A DNA stretch of 64,000 nt from Tunturiibacter empetritectus (GTDB taxonomy: Bacteria > Acidobacteriota > Terriglobia > Terriglobales > Acidobacteriaceae), in the NCBI RefSeq assembly GCF_013410875.1, contig NZ_JACCCU010000001.1, positions 1,302,001 to 1,366,000 of the forward strand, given 5' to 3'. Below are positions 16,994 to 27,288 of the stretch, in pieces. The notes below the pieces were generated by a model that saw nothing but the letters and a program-made list of their open reading frames with translations, did no database searches and was not told where the DNA came from. The first letter of the stretch is position 1. Every line of letters starts with the position of its first letter. The translations under genes and the position numbers were made by a program.

Positions 16994-18373
16994 ATGGGAT
17001 TCTCATTTTCGTTCGGTAATCAGGGGTTTCGCGAGCCGCAGCTCTCCAAAAATCTATTGAAGCATCTTGGAGTTTCGGCTCGCGACATTGCGACAGCGGC
17101 ACGGCAGTTTCCGATTACGTCGCGGATCGATATTCAGGCGGGGCTGGAGGGCTTACTGAAGCGTGAACCGCAGACGAGGTTGACTGGACTTTTCTCGCCG
17201 AATCCGCATGAGGGCGTTACGTTTGCTCAGATACTCGGCGGCTCTCACTTTCAAGTGGATACGGGGCCACTGCAGTATGACGAGATTGATATTGGCGATG
17301 CGGAACCGGCACGTTGTCTGAAGAATGGATTGTGGATGGGGCGAGAGAAGGGGGTCCCTTTTGCGATCATGCTCGCTTCGGGTGGGCGATTCGGCTTTCA
17401 GGTGGGGGTAAACGTCGAGATTGCTGTTGCCGCAGGCGAATCCGGCTCCAGGTTCTCCCATGACTTCTTTCGTCAACTGGAGCAGGCGATCAGCGAGGGC
17501 CGAAGCTATCGCGGCCGCGTGATTTCGCTTGAGGCGCATCATCATCCGATGGGCGGCGGCAGTTCGGTGAAGGTGCATCGGTTGGCCAGAGTGAATCGGG
17601 AGGATGTCATTCTTCCGCAGAAGACGCTGGCTACGCTCGATCGTAATGTCGGCGGTTTTATGGCTGCACGCGACGCGTTGAAATCGATGCATTTTCAGGC
17701 GCGGAAGGGGCTGCTGTTCTATGGGCCGCCGGGAACGGGGAAGACCCACACGATTCACTATCTGGCTTCACAGTTGCCGAATCATACGACGTTGCTGGTG
17801 ACTGCTGAACAGGTGGGATTGATCGGAGAATATTTTCGTCTGGCGCGGTTTCTGCAGCCTTCCATGATGGTGATTGAAGATGTGGATCTGATCGCCCGGG
17901 ATAGAACACAGATGCGAAACGGCGGCGAAGAGGTGTTGCTGAACAAGCTGCTGAATGAGATGGATGGACTGCGGGAAGATGCCGAGGTGTTGTTTATCCT
18001 GACGACCAATCGTCCGGACCAGATCGAGCCGGCGCTGGTCTCGCGTCCGGGGCGCATCGATCAGGCGATTGAGTTTCCGTTACCGGACGAGGAGGGCCGG
18101 GCGAAGCTGACGAAGCTGTATGGGCGCGATCTGAAGTTGTCGGATGAATTGCTGGAGTTGATCGTTCGGCGAACGAAGGGTGTGAGCGGCGCTTTTATCA
18201 AAGAGCTGATGAGGCGTTGCGCGCAGTTTCAGATGGAAGGCTCCGGGGGAAGTGTGCTGGCACAGGCTGCGGTGGATGAAGCGCTGGAGGAGATGTTGTT
18301 TACGGGAGGAACTTTAAATCGGCGTTTGCTTGGCGGAGAAGCGGTTGAGACCTTGGGGACGGAAGCGGGTTAG
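16994..18373 (+). CDS. AAA+ ATPase with uncharacterised N-terminal domain
   Basis: A 459-residue cytoplasmic ATPase with one FtsH/Cdc48-like AAA module. Walker A GPPGTGKT is at residues 244-251, Walker B MMVIEDVD at 291-298, sensor-1 TTNR at 337-340 and an arginine-finger region RPGR at 351-354. The first 230 residues form a separate domain with a His-rich loop (EAHHHPMGGGS, 180-190) that I do not recognise. There is no protease or transmembrane part, so a substrate remodelling or chaperone role is the likely type of activity. The ATG at 16994 has GGAGAAG 7 nt upstream. It appears monocistronic, and its partner is unknown. Confidence 0.88.
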   Translation: MGFSFSFGNQGFREPQLSKNLLKHLGVSARDIATAARQFPITSRIDIQAGLEGLLKREPQTRLTGLFSPNPHEGVTFAQILGGSHFQVDTGPLQYDEIDIGDAEPARCLKNGLWMGREKGVPFAIMLASGGRFGFQVGVNVEIAVAAGESGSRFSHDFFRQLEQAISEGRSYRGRVISLEAHHHPMGGGSSVKVHRLARVNREDVILPQKTLATLDRNVGGFMAARDALKSMHFQARKGLLFYGPPGTGKTHTIHYLASQLPNHTTLLVTAEQVGLIGEYFRLARFLQPSMMVIEDVDLIARDRTQMRNGGEEVLLNKLLNEMDGLREDAEVLFILTTNRPDQIEPALVSRPGRIDQAIEFPLPDEEGRAKLTKLYGRDLKLSDELLELIVRRTKGVSGAFIKELMRRCAQFQMEGSGGSVLAQAAVDEALEEMLFTGGTLNRRLLGGEAVETLGTEAG

Positions 18374-18398
18374 GCAATTTCACTGTCGCGGGACAGTG

Positions 18399-18427
18399 CA
18401 AACGCAGATTCCCTTCGGGAATGACAA
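18399..18427. repeat. Interspersed repeat A
   Basis: Intact core GATTCCCTTCGGGAATGACA between the convergent AAA+ and CPBP genes. A small hairpin CACTGTC-GCGG-GACAGTG precedes it at 18381-18398. Confidence 0.85.
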
Positions 18428-18469
18428 ATAAAAAGGTCAAGACAGCTCTACATCAACTGCGGCGTAGCT

Positions 18470-19546
18470 TTAGCGGGAGAGTTTTTCTAGGTGGCGGTAG
18501 CCGCCGGTGGCGATGAAGGCGGTGAGGAAGATGGTGAAGTTGTAGCTGGCGTGGATGAGGGTGGAGGCCAGGACCGAGCGCAGGCGGATGCGGACGGCGC
18601 TGAGGATGAGCGAGACGCAGAAGAGGAGCAGCAGGACGGGCCAGGTGAAGGCGGTCTGCTGGCCGTGGAGCGCGGCGAAGAGGATGCTGGTGAAGACCGC
18701 GGAGAAGACCAGGGCTGGGGTGGAGATCTTGTTGTTGGAGTGCCAGAGCTCGCGTGCGGCGGGAGTGCGGGGAAGCGAGAGCCAGTCGTAGGCGATGGCG
18801 ACGGCGGGCAGAAGGAAACCCCGGAAGAGGATCTCTTCGAAGAGAGGTGCGACGAGGATGCCAAAGAGGGTGACCAGCCAGACGTCCGATGGGGTGCGGA
18901 AGAAGTCGTCGATCGGGATGTCTTTAGGGATGGAGATGACCGAGGAGATGGCTTGCACGGCGAAGGAGAGGGCGAGGCCGATGGGGATGAGACGGAAGGC
19001 GTTGCGGCGGGCGGCGTCGGGGTTGGCGTCGATGCCGTTGGCGAATGGGCGCCTCCAGAGGAGAGGGAAGACGAACCACGAGATGGCGAGAGTCGAGAGG
19101 TAGGTGACGGCTTCCGAGGCTATGAGCAGCTTGGGGGGGATGGAGGCGGCGGATAGTTTGCCTGCAATTGCGGGAGCGTGGGTGAGGCCAAGGAGAAGCA
19201 ACTGGGTGAGGAAGAGGAAGACACCGGCGATGGCGAGGAAGAGGAGCGCGTGGCCGAAGTTGGGGATGCGGTGAGGCGCGTCTTCGGGCGCGTCGTTGGG
19301 GGTGTTATCCATGGGAGGCTGGAGGATGGCCTCGCCTTCGGGGAGGAGGGAGAGTTCGGGAAGTATGGGGCGTTCGGGGAGTATCGGGTGCACCGGGGCA
19401 TCAGATTGGCTTCGGCTTTGGGGGCCGCCGGCGACTGGATTCGGAGAGAGAAACGCGGCTGTGTTTTGGGCGATGTTCGAGCTAACGGATCGGGACGCGG
19501 GGGACCCGGTGGCTGGTGTTGCGGGGTTCGGAGTTAGTTCGCTCAT
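18470..19546 (-). CDS. CPBP-family intramembrane metalloprotease
   Basis: A 358-residue inner-membrane protein of the CAAX-protease/bacteriocin-processing (Abi, CPBP) family. The first ~95 residues are Pro/Ser-rich and probably disordered. Several membrane segments follow. Conserved motifs are present: EEILFRG (EExxxR), FAALHG (FxxxH) and HASYN. Its ATG overlaps the uvrA stop in an ATGA at 19543-19546, so translation is coupled to uvrA. Substrates are unknown. Pairing with uvrA could be accidental operon structure. Confidence 0.88.
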   Translation of the reverse strand: MSELTPNPATPATGSPASRSVSSNIAQNTAAFLSPNPVAGGPQSRSQSDAPVHPILPERPILPELSLLPEGEAILQPPMDNTPNDAPEDAPHRIPNFGHALLFLAIAGVFLFLTQLLLLGLTHAPAIAGKLSAASIPPKLLIASEAVTYLSTLAISWFVFPLLWRRPFANGIDANPDAARRNAFRLIPIGLALSFAVQAISSVISIPKDIPIDDFFRTPSDVWLVTLFGILVAPLFEEILFRGFLLPAVAIAYDWLSLPRTPAARELWHSNNKISTPALVFSAVFTSILFAALHGQQTAFTWPVLLLLFCVSLILSAVRIRLRSVLASTLIHASYNFTIFLTAFIATGGYRHLEKLSR

Positions 19547-22500
19547 GCTTTTTTCGTGCGTGGGACTGGCTTTGAGGCAGGTGCTTTCTTGTTCGGTGCC
19601 GATTCTGGAGTTGCTGCTTTGCTTATTGTGGACTTCTTTGCGGCTTTTGGCGTGATGCTTTTGGGGGATCTTTCTTCCGGTTTGGCGGCGCTCGCTTTGG
19701 CCAGGCCGGTCTTCTTTTCGGGGGCGATGAATTTGGCTTTTGGGTGTTTGACCGCGTCGGGGGCTGCGGCGATATTTGCGGGCTGAGGGCCGGCGTGGCT
19801 GGTGCCGTTGCGGCTGGCGAAGTGGGGGGCGTGGGAGACATAGTAGCGGGCGAGGAAGCTGCCGGTGTGGGAGGCTGCGACGGTGGCGATCTGCTCGGGC
19901 GTGCCGTGGGCGATGATACGGCCGCCGCCTTCGCCGCCTTCGGGGCCCATATCGAGGATGTAGTCGGCGTTGCGGATGATGTCGAGGTTGTGCTCGATGA
20001 TGACGACGGTGTTGCCGAGGTCGGTTAACCGGTGGAGAACTTCAAGCAGTTTTCTGACGTCGTCGAAGTGGAGGCCGGTGGTGGGCTCGTCTAGGAGGTA
20101 GAGGGTGCGGCCGGTTTGGCGCTTGGAGAGCTCGCGGGCCAGCTTCATGCGCTGGGCTTCGCCGCCGGAGAGGGTGGTGGCGGACTGGCCGAGGTGGATG
20201 TAGCCGAGGCCCACGTCTACGAGGGTTTGGAGCTTGATGTTTACCGTGGGGATGTCTTTGAGGATCGGGACGGCGTCGGCGATGGGAAGGTCGAGAAGGT
20301 CGGCGATGGAGTAGCCGTTGAACTTTACGGAGAGGGTCTCCTGATTGTAACGACGTCCGTTACATACTTCGCAGAGGACGTAGACGTCGGGGAGGAAGTT
20401 CATCTCGATGCGGCGCTGGCCTTCGCCCTGGCACGCTTCGCAGCGTCCGCCCTGCACGTTGAAGGAGAAGCGGCCGGGTTTGTAGCCGCGCTCGCGAGAT
20501 TCGGGGAGCATGGCGAAGAGGTCGCGGATGGCGGTGAAGACGCCGGTGTAGGTTGCGGGATTTGAGCGTGGGGTGCGGCCGATGGGGGACTGGTCGATCT
20601 GGATTACTTTGTCCAGCTGATCGATGCCGATGACCTTGCCGTGCTGGCCGGGCTCTTCGCGGGAGCCGTACAGCTCTTTTGCTAACGAGCGGTAGAGGAT
20701 GTCGTTGACGAGGGTGGATTTGCCAGAGCCGCTTACGCCGGTGATGACGGTCATGACGCCGAGGGGGAAGTGGGCGGTGACGTTTTGCAGATTGTGGGAG
20801 TGGGCGTCTTCGACGGTGATCCAGTTGCCGGTGAGGGCGCGCGGGTTGGTGCGGGCTAAGATCTCTATTTTGCCGGCGAGGTATTGACCCGTGATGGACG
20901 CTGGGTTGTCCATGATTTGTTGGGGGGTGCCGTCGGCGATGAGGAGACCGCCGTTTTTTCCTGCGCCGGGGCCGAGGTCGAGGACGTAGTCGGCTTTGCG
21001 GATGGTGTCTTCATCGTGCTCGACGACGAGGACGGTGTTGCCGAGGTCGCGGAGGTTTTCGAGGGCATTGATGAGGCGCTGATTGTCGCGCTGGTGGAGG
21101 CCGATGGAGGGCTCGTCGAGGACGTAGAGGACGCCGCGGAGGCGGGAGCCAATCTGTGTGGCGAGGCGGATGCGCTGGCCTTCGCCGCCGGAGAGGGTGG
21201 CGGCGGAGCGATCGAGTGCGAGGTAGCCAAGGCCGACGGCGTTGAGGAACTCGAGGCGCTCGATGATCTCGCGCTGGAGGCGGTCGGCGATGATGCGGTC
21301 GCGGCCTACGAAGTTCATGTTGCGCGCTGAGGTGAGGGCGCGCTCCAGGGGGAGGGCGGTGAAGTCGGCGATGGAGGCGCTGTTTACGGTTACGGCGAGG
21401 GATTCGGGGCGGAGGCGGCGGCCTTTGCAGACGGGACAGAGGGTCGCGGACATGTACTGCATCATGTACTCGCGGTAGCCCTCGGATTTGGTGTCTTCGA
21501 GGTTGGAGCGGAGGTATTCGAAGATGCCGTGGAAGCCGGTGCGGCCTGCTTCGGCGCGCGGAGGGCCGTATAGGAAGAGATTCTGGTGTTCGGTGGTGAG
21601 GTCTTCGAAGGGCAGCTTGATGTTGATCTTGGTTTTTTCGGCGAAGAGCTTGATGAGGCGGAGGAGGTAGGCGGAGCCGGAGCCTGGGCCCATGGCGCCG
21701 TCGAGCAGGGGCTTGGACCAGTCGGTGATGGTCTTGGCGGGGTCGAAGTCGTAGATGCTGCCGAGGCCGTGGCAGTTGGGGCAGGCGCCGTAGTTGGAGT
21801 TGAAGGAGAAGCTGCGGGGCTCGAGGCGGGGGACGTTGATGCCGCAGTCGGGGCAGGCCATGGAGGAGGAGTAGAGGGTTTCGTCCATGCCGTGGATGGC
21901 GATGAGGACAAGGCCGTTGGCCATCTGAAGGGCTTTGGCGACGGAGGTTTCGAGGCGGCGGGTGTCGTACTTTGGCGCGGCGTTGGCTAAAGCGGCGGTG
22001 GTGTTATCGGGCGGGAGGGGTTTGAGGATGATGCGGTCGACTACGGCTTCGATGGTGTGGTTTTTGCGTTTTTCGAGGCGCATGCCTTCGGTGAGCTCGG
22101 TCATCTCGCCGTCGATACGGGCGCGGAAGCCTTGCTGGTCGAGTGCTTCGAGTTCTTCGCGGAACTCGCCTTTGCGTCCGCGGACGATGGGGGCGTAGAC
22201 GGTGATGCGCTCGCCGGGGGAGAGGCTGGCGATACGTTCGACGATCTGCTCGGCGGACTGGCGGGTGATGGGGCGGTGGCAGTTGGGGCAGTGGGGTTGG
22301 CCTACGCTCGCGTACAACAGCCTCAGGTAATCATAGATCTCTGTGATGGTGCCGACGGTGGAGCGGGGGCTGCGGGAGGTGGTCTTTTGCTCGATGGAGA
22401 TGGCGGGGGAGAGGCCGTCGATGGCGTCGACGTCGGGGCGCTCCATCTGGTCTAAGAATTGCCGGGCGTATGCCGATAAGGTCTCTACGTAGCGGCGTTG

Positions 22501-22653
22501 GCCCTCTGCGTAGATGGTGTCGAAGGCGAGGGAGGATTTTCCGGAGCCGGAGAGGCCGGTGACGACGGTGAGGGTGTTGCGCGGAATGCTGACGTCGACG
22601 TTGCGCAGGTTGTGCTGGCGAGCGCCGCGGACGGTGATGTGTGTAATGCCCAT
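19543..22653 (-). CDS. uvrA: Excinuclease ABC subunit A with Lys/Ala-rich C-terminal tail
   Basis: DNA-damage recognition ATPase of nucleotide-excision repair, about 1036 residues. Both ABC modules are intact: Walker [10 protein letters not shown] near the N-terminus and GVSGSGKST in the second half, signatures [12 protein letters not shown] and [12 protein letters not shown], and CxxC zinc-finger pairs (CPNCHR, CPDC, CEACQG, CEVC). The start at ATG 22653 matches the usual UvrA N-terminus ([21 protein letters not shown]), though no good Shine-Dalgarno is seen and upstream in-frame starts exist (22698). Unusually, the last ~95 residues are a low-complexity Lys/Ala/Pro/Ser tail resembling histone H1-like sequence, beyond the normal end. 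It is followed by the overlapping CPBP protease gene. Confidence 0.95.
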   Translation of the reverse strand: MGITHITVRGARQHNLRNVDVSIPRNTLTVVTGLSGSGKSSLAFDTIYAEGQRRYVETLSAYARQFLDQMERPDVDAIDGLSPAISIEQKTTSRSPRSTVGTITEIYDYLRLLYASVGQPHCPNCHRPITRQSAEQIVERIASLSPGERITVYAPIVRGRKGEFREELEALDQQGFRARIDGEMTELTEGMRLEKRKNHTIEAVVDRIILKPLPPDNTTAALANAAPKYDTRRLETSVAKALQMANGLVLIAIHGMDETLYSSSMACPDCGINVPRLEPRSFSFNSNYGACPNCHGLGSIYDFDPAKTITDWSKPLLDGAMGPGSGSAYLLRLIKLFAEKTKINIKLPFEDLTTEHQNLFLYGPPRAEAGRTGFHGIFEYLRSNLEDTKSEGYREYMMQYMSATLCPVCKGRRLRPESLAVTVNSASIADFTALPLERALTSARNMNFVGRDRIIADRLQREIIERLEFLNAVGLGYLALDRSAATLSGGEGQRIRLATQIGSRLRGVLYVLDEPSIGLHQRDNQRLINALENLRDLGNTVLVVEHDEDTIRKADYVLDLGPGAGKNGGLLIADGTPQQIMDNPASITGQYLAGKIEILARTNPRALTGNWITVEDAHSHNLQNVTAHFPLGVMTVITGVSGSGKSTLVNDILYRSLAKELYGSREEPGQHGKVIGIDQLDKVIQIDQSPIGRTPRSNPATYTGVFTAIRDLFAMLPESRERGYKPGRFSFNVQGGRCEACQGEGQRRIEMNFLPDVYVLCEVCNGRRYNQETLSVKFNGYSIADLLDLPIADAVPILKDIPTVNIKLQTLVDVGLGYIHLGQSATTLSGGEAQRMKLARELSKRQTGRTLYLLDEPTTGLHFDDVRKLLEVLHRLTDLGNTVVIIEHNLDIIRNADYILDMGPEGGEGGGRIIAHGTPEQIATVAASHTGSFLARYYVSHAPHFASRNGTSHAGPQPANIAAAPDAVKHPKAKFIAPEKKTGLAKASAAKPEERSPKSITPKAAKKSTISKAATPESAPNKKAPASKPVPRTKKA

Positions 22654-22897
22654 GAGATGTGTGTGGCGCTGTTCGGCCAAGTCTCTAGAATACGGCATTT
22701 TGAGGGGAGAGATTTTGTTGGGGCGGGCGCGGTTTTGCGATTGGGGCAACCCCGGAATGGGAAAGATGTATCCGAAGGAGCAACAACAGCCACTTTCGGG
22801 TCATTGTAATGGCCTGTAAGTTTGCAACAATAGCCGAGATGTAAAACGTTGTCGCCGGAAAAGGCCGGCGGCTTATGAAATCCGAGGGTTGGGTGTG

Positions 22898-23068
22898 ATG
22901 ACGTCGATTATGTTGGTCTGTGCGGTGTTGGCTTCGCTGGCTGTGGGTGTTTTGATTGCTTATGGGGTTTGTATTGCGATGTTTAGCGCGTTCCAGATGC
23001 ATGCGCGTCAGATCGCTGGGAATGCTGATCGACAGGTGACGGCTACAGTGCAGGTTCTGAAGAGCTAG
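22898..23068 (+). CDS. Small single-pass membrane protein (hypothetical)
   Basis: A 56-residue frame starting ATG 22898 (or GTG 22895), preceded by GAGG at a suitable distance. Residues 4-30 are strongly hydrophobic (MLVCAVLASLAVGVLIAYGVCIAMF), followed by a short polar tail ending VQVLKS. No family is recognised. It is divergent from uvrA. Support is moderate: coding-like composition and a ribosome-binding site, but short length. Confidence 0.5.
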   Translation: MTSIMLVCAVLASLAVGVLIAYGVCIAMFSAFQMHARQIAGNADRQVTATVQVLKS

Positions 23069-23123
23069 GCGGCGCTGCTGGGTGGCAGTCGTGGTTTTTT
23101 GAGTAAGGACTTAATTCAAAAAG

Positions 23124-23864
23124 TTATTGGGGAGGAGCTTGCTGCTGGCGGAGGCGCTGGAGCTGCTCGTAGATCTGCTGCGGTGTTTTGACGCCATTGG
23201 GGGAGTCCGGCTGGGAGGTATCGGCTGGAGTTGTTGAGGCTGGCGCGGCCGGGGTGATGGGTGGAACGGTGCTGTTTCGAGGCGAGGGTGGTTCGGCTGA
23301 GGATGTGGGCGGGTCGGATGCTGGTTGAGCGTCGTCGGCTTCGGATTTGTCGTCGAAGGCCTGCGCGTTAGGGCTTGGCGGGGTGGGACCACCCTGGCGC
23401 GGGGTGAGGATGAGCTCTGCCGGGGTAGCGCCGTCGCGTGCCACGAGGAGCATGTTGCTGCCGGTGCCGTCCAGTAGCTGGGCCAGTATCTGACTGGGAG
23501 CGTCGGGACCGTATTTGCCAAAGACGCGCTCGTCGACGACGCCGCCTGTGATCTTGATGCCGGTCTCGTGGGAGATCTGGCGGAGGATCTGGTTGAGGCT
23601 GGAGTTGTCGGCGGTGACCGAGAGGATGCCGTTGGCGAGGGTGACCTGGGCGTGCTTTGGCTGTTCCTGGGCTGGCGTGAGAGGCACGGCTGGCGTGGCG
23701 GGAGGGAGCGGCTGCGCGGACGCGCTGGTTGGTGCTGTGGGTGGCAGGGTGGATGCTGCAGGAGTGGGTGTGGGCGGCGTGTTCGGGGGAGTCTGCGCAG
23801 AGATCAGACCTGCGATGGCGAAGATGCTGGAGGCGACGAAACGGATTGGCCCGGAGCTCTGCAT
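23124..23864 (-). CDS. Secreted protein with secretin/TonB N-terminal (STN)-like domain
   Basis: A protein of about 246 residues with a signal peptide (MQSSGPIRFVASSIFAIAGLISAQ) and a Pro/Thr-rich spacer. A central stretch (ILSVTADNSSLNQILRQIS to LLVARDGATPAELIL) resembles the short STN/secretin-N fold found in secretins and FecA-like proteins. The C-terminal third is again Pro/Ser-rich and ends in a Gln-rich coil. The start at 23864 is a choice for the signal peptide. An in-frame ATG at 23927 is possible and neither has a clear Shine-Dalgarno. No secretin barrel is present. The role is unknown, perhaps envelope-associated. Confidence 0.7.
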   Translation of the reverse strand: MQSSGPIRFVASSIFAIAGLISAQTPPNTPPTPTPAASTLPPTAPTSASAQPLPPATPAVPLTPAQEQPKHAQVTLANGILSVTADNSSLNQILRQISHETGIKITGGVVDERVFGKYGPDAPSQILAQLLDGTGSNMLLVARDGATPAELILTPRQGGPTPPSPNAQAFDDKSEADDAQPASDPPTSSAEPPSPRNSTVPPITPAAPASTTPADTSQPDSPNGVKTPQQIYEQLQRLRQQQAPPQ

Positions 23865-24452
23865 GTAGTAGTAGGACGCTTTGTTGTGAGGCAAGGTTAT
23901 CGGCAGCGTATGCAGCCTGTCCTCCATAGATTATCTATTAGTGACAACGGTGTCATTCGCGAATGGAACACTTGTCCGAACTTTGACAGACATCTGGTCA
24001 TGGGGACACCATTTGCGGTCTTTTAGGAAGGCTTTCAGACTGGGCATGTAGTTTTAGAACTCGATAGCTAACGTAGAGTTGCGTCGATGAGACCGATTGA
24101 AGAACAGTCAACAGCAAGAGCAAAGGCGAAATACGGGGATCCTTCACTCCGTTCAGGATGACGGCATAAAACAAGCAACGGCAGGAATGTCCGACTGAGC
24201 GGCTTTCACCTTCACTCCGTTCAGGATGACGACATAAAACAAACAACAACAGGATGACTACTTCAAACAATCAACAGAGCATACAACTAGGCGTCTTTCA
24301 TCTTGAGTTTTGCTCCATTGCGTATCGGTTGTGTTCTGAGGACGGGGCATGTCTGGATTTGCGGGCCTGGCTGTAGACTGGGGATGCCTTTTCAGGGTCT
24401 CGAATCGAGCATCTGATTCCTATGAGTTCTCGAGACATGGCACAAGGCTGAT
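23865..24452. other. Intergenic region with repeats
   Basis: Nearly 590 bp between divergent genes. It contains a TGACA-ACGG-TGTCA dyad at 23942-23955 and two type B repeats (about 24127-24163 and 24207-24237), each followed by CATAAAACAAACAAC-like tails. No gene is supported. Confidence 0.65.
24127..24237. repeat. Two tandem copies of interspersed repeat B
   Basis: TTCACTCCGTTCAGGATGAC occurs twice, about 77 bp apart, each trailed by CATAAAACAA. Only the first has the GGGGATCC lead-in. Confidence 0.85.
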
Positions 24453-25478
24453 ATGGCGGGCGTGATGATGAGATGGAAGATTGGATTGCTGGCGTTAGGT
24501 CTGTTGGTGGGTAGGGTGGCGCCGGCTGAGGTGTGCACGACGCAGTCACAGATGGCGGGGCCGGAGCGGGAGGCTTTAGCAGCTGCGGCGCGTGGGCTGG
24601 CGGCAAAAGTTCAGGCAGGCGATGTGAGCGGTCTGCGTGCGGCTACTCTGGCTGAGTATGCGAAGGACTTCGCCGGCATTGGCGACGTTGTTGGAAATAC
24701 GTCCCCGCATGTGAAGGGTGGCACGTTGAAGGTGGAGCAGGTTTATCTGCTGGATGGAACGCAGCTGAAGCGTGGAGCGGATGGGTCGGTGCCGGATGCG
24801 CAGTTTTTCTGCTCGCTGAATAAGTCGGTGGCGGAGACGGATTTTACGATCTCGGGACTGGCACCGGGGCGGTATGGATTTGCGATTGTGGATGTTGTGG
24901 ATGTCAGCTCTCCGTGGCGGCTGTCGTTTTTACTGCGGCAGGATCAGGGGCAGTGGGTGATGGCGGGGTTTTATCCGAAGCCTTTGCTGGCGGCGGGTCA
25001 TAATGGGCTGTGGTACTGGACGCAGGCGCGATTGATGACGGCGCAGAAGGAACATTGGAATGCGTGGCTCTATTACCAGCAGGCGGAGAACTTGCTTAGG
25101 CCGACAAATTTCATTCAGAGTACTCATCTTGAGAAGTTGAAGGCTGAGGAGACGGCCGCGGCTCCGCCGGCGTTGTCGGAGGGCGTGAGTGCCGAGTCGC
25201 CGCTGGTAGTGAAGGGAGCCGATGGGGTGGAGTACCACTTTACTGCGCTTGGCGTGGATGACTCTTTGGGGAATGACAAGGTGGATGTGACGGCGCATCT
25301 GAAGGTGGACCAGCTGGGCGATGCGGCGGCTGCCCGGAAGCGCAACTTGGATGCGATGACAGCTCTGGTGGCTGCTTATCCGGAGTTGCGGAACCCGTTT
25401 CATGGAGTGTGGATGATTGCGGAGACCGCCGGGCAAAACCCCTTTGCGACGGAGCAGGCGATGAGTCAGATTCACTGA
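24453..25478 (+). CDS. Secreted hypothetical protein
   Basis: A 341-residue predicted secreted protein. The ATG at 24453 has AAGG 5 nt upstream and leads a signal peptide (MRWKIGLLALGLLVGRVAPAEV). The sequence includes a likely Ig- or lipocalin-like central part (FTISGLAPGRYGFAIVDVVD) and a helical segment with WYWTQARLMTAQKEHWNAWLYYQQAENLL, which looks like one tetratricopeptide-type helix pair. I do not recognise the family. It stands alone on the plus strand before the nitroreductase gene. Confidence 0.8.
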   Translation: MAGVMMRWKIGLLALGLLVGRVAPAEVCTTQSQMAGPEREALAAAARGLAAKVQAGDVSGLRAATLAEYAKDFAGIGDVVGNTSPHVKGGTLKVEQVYLLDGTQLKRGADGSVPDAQFFCSLNKSVAETDFTISGLAPGRYGFAIVDVVDVSSPWRLSFLLRQDQGQWVMAGFYPKPLLAAGHNGLWYWTQARLMTAQKEHWNAWLYYQQAENLLRPTNFIQSTHLEKLKAEETAAAPPALSEGVSAESPLVVKGADGVEYHFTALGVDDSLGNDKVDVTAHLKVDQLGDAAAARKRNLDAMTALVAAYPELRNPFHGVWMIAETAGQNPFATEQAMSQIH

Positions 25479-25657
25479 GCGGGAGACGGGTCGGTGGGGT
25501 CCGGCCTGGTTCTTGCGGATGGTTCGTCCTGCAGGGGTTTCATGGGGTAGTGATATCTTGAGAATCGTTTCAGCACGACGGTAAGGAAAGCGCGGAATGA
25601 AGACTCACCTTCCAGGTAAAAACTGTCACTCTATTGATAGGGATGAGAAAGAGAACA

Positions 25658-26308
25658 ATGACAAAAAATAAAAAGACGCTGGGTCAGGCAATTCAGGAGC
25701 GAAGGGCGACACCGAGCTTTGATGGTGTGCCGATTCCTGCGGAGGATCTGCGCGAGATTCTGGATGCGGGTTTGCATGCTCCGAGTGGATATAACCTTCA
25801 GCCCTGGCGATTTGTGGTGGTGCAGTCTGCTGAGCAGAAGAAGAAGCTGCGTGGAGCGAGCTATAACCAGGGCAAGGTGGAAGAGGCGTCTGCGGTGATT
25901 GTGGCCTGCGGCGATTCGGATGGATGGCGCAAGGATCTGGACCTGATGCTGGAGAAGGGGCGCAAGGGCGGGATGCCGGAGAGTTATGCGGCGCAGGCAC
26001 AGAGCAGCGTACCGAACTATATGTCGAGCTTCAGCAGCGGGCAGATGCAGGCATGGCTGAACAAGCAGGTGATGCTGGCGTTTACGCACATGATGCTGAT
26101 GGCGGAGGTGATGGGATACGACACTGCGCCGATGGAGGGGTTCGAACAGGACAAGGTGCATGAGGTGTTGCGGCTTCCGCTGAGCTACTGGGTGGTGGCG
26201 CTGCTGGCGATTGGACATGCCAAGGGGCCGGACAAGTTCGATGGCGGGCGATTTGAGACGGGGCATACGGTGTTTGGAGAAGAGTTTGGCAAGCCGCTGA
26301 AGCTGTAA
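25658..26308 (+). CDS. Nitroreductase-family protein
   Basis: A 216-residue FMN-dependent oxidoreductase of the nitroreductase superfamily, expected to use NAD(P)H to reduce nitroaromatics, quinones or an unknown metabolite. Family features are the ERRATPSFDG start, the HAPSGYNLQPWRFVVV flavin-binding segment and the C-terminal LPLSYWVVALLAIGHA strand. The ATG at 25658 is favoured by AAAGAG about 6 nt upstream. Upstream in-frame starts (25634 TTG, 25643 ATG) are possible. It lies 17 bp before the alpha/beta hydrolase gene, so the two probably form an operon. Confidence 0.88.
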   Translation: MTKNKKTLGQAIQERRATPSFDGVPIPAEDLREILDAGLHAPSGYNLQPWRFVVVQSAEQKKKLRGASYNQGKVEEASAVIVACGDSDGWRKDLDLMLEKGRKGGMPESYAAQAQSSVPNYMSSFSSGQMQAWLNKQVMLAFTHMMLMAEVMGYDTAPMEGFEQDKVHEVLRLPLSYWVVALLAIGHAKGPDKFDGGRFETGHTVFGEEFGKPLKL

Positions 26309-26325
26309 GTGGAGATGACTCGGCT

Positions 26326-27276
26326 ATGAAGCTTGCACTGCGCGTTGTGGCTGTTGTTTTGCTTTTGGGGGCGGCGGTTGGGCTGGCCTTTTACCGGTAT
26401 CCGCTGTGGTTTGCGGATCAGCATACGCGCTTTCATCTGTGGCGGCAGGGGGTGAAGAGCGAGTATGTCGAAGCCGGGGGGTATAGGCTTCATTACTTTG
26501 AGGCTGGGGCTGCGGATGGGACTCCGCTGGTGTTGGTGCATGGGCTGGGTGCTCGGGGGGAAGATTGGGGGGCGATGATTCCATCGCTGGCGGCGCAGGG
26601 ATTTCATGTGTATGTGCCGGATCTGCTGGGATATGGCAGATCGTCTAAGCCGGATGTGAGTTACTCGATCTCGCTCGAGGAGCAGACGGTGGCGACGTTT
26701 ATGCAGGCGGTGCATGTTTCGCGGGCCGATGTTGGTGGATGGTCGATGGGTGGATGGGTGGCGATGAAGCTTGCGCTGGATCATCCGGAGATGGTTGACC
26801 GGCTGATTGTGTATGACAGTGCGGGGCTGTATTTTCCGGCTACGTTTGGGCCGGAGTTGTTTACTCCGAGCGATCCGGCGGGGGTGAGGAGGCTGATCGC
26901 GATACTTACGCCGAAGCCTCGGGCAATTCCGGACTTTGCGGCGAAGGCGATGGTGCGGAAGCTGCAGGGGAATGCGTGGGTGGTGAATCGGAGTACGGCT
27001 TCAATGATTGGTGGGCGCGATCTGCTGGACTTTCGGCTGCATGGTATTTCGCAGCCGATGTTGATTGTGTGGGGCGCGCAGGATGAGTTGATTCCGCTGG
27101 CGTCGGGCGAGGCGATTCATCGGGAAGTCCCGCAGTCGGTGCTGGATGTGGTTGGGGGATGCGGTCATCTGGCTCCTGCGGAGTGCGCTAAGCCGGTGCT
27201 TGAGGGGACGGTAGAGTTTTTGCGGTCGCAGCCGCCTATGCGTGGGGGTGGTAGGACGTTTGCTGCGGGGTATTGA
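26326..27276 (+). CDS. Alpha/beta hydrolase, membrane-anchored or exported
   Basis: A 316-residue alpha/beta-hydrolase-fold enzyme. An N-terminal hydrophobic segment (residues 5-22) is a signal anchor or signal peptide. Oxyanion region HGLGARGEDW, nucleophile elbow GWSMGG (Ser) and catalytic His in GGCGHLAP are all present, with an acid in WGAQDELIP. Esterase, lipase or C-C hydrolase activity is likely but the substrate is unknown. Co-transcription with the nitroreductase gene (17-bp gap) suggests a shared detoxification or catabolic role. Confidence 0.88.
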   Translation: MKLALRVVAVVLLLGAAVGLAFYRYPLWFADQHTRFHLWRQGVKSEYVEAGGYRLHYFEAGAADGTPLVLVHGLGARGEDWGAMIPSLAAQGFHVYVPDLLGYGRSSKPDVSYSISLEEQTVATFMQAVHVSRADVGGWSMGGWVAMKLALDHPEMVDRLIVYDSAGLYFPATFGPELFTPSDPAGVRRLIAILTPKPRAIPDFAAKAMVRKLQGNAWVVNRSTASMIGGRDLLDFRLHGISQPMLIVWGAQDELIPLASGEAIHREVPQSVLDVVGGCGHLAPAECAKPVLEGTVEFLRSQPPMRGGGRTFAAGY

Positions 27277-27288
27277 TTTAGAGGATTG

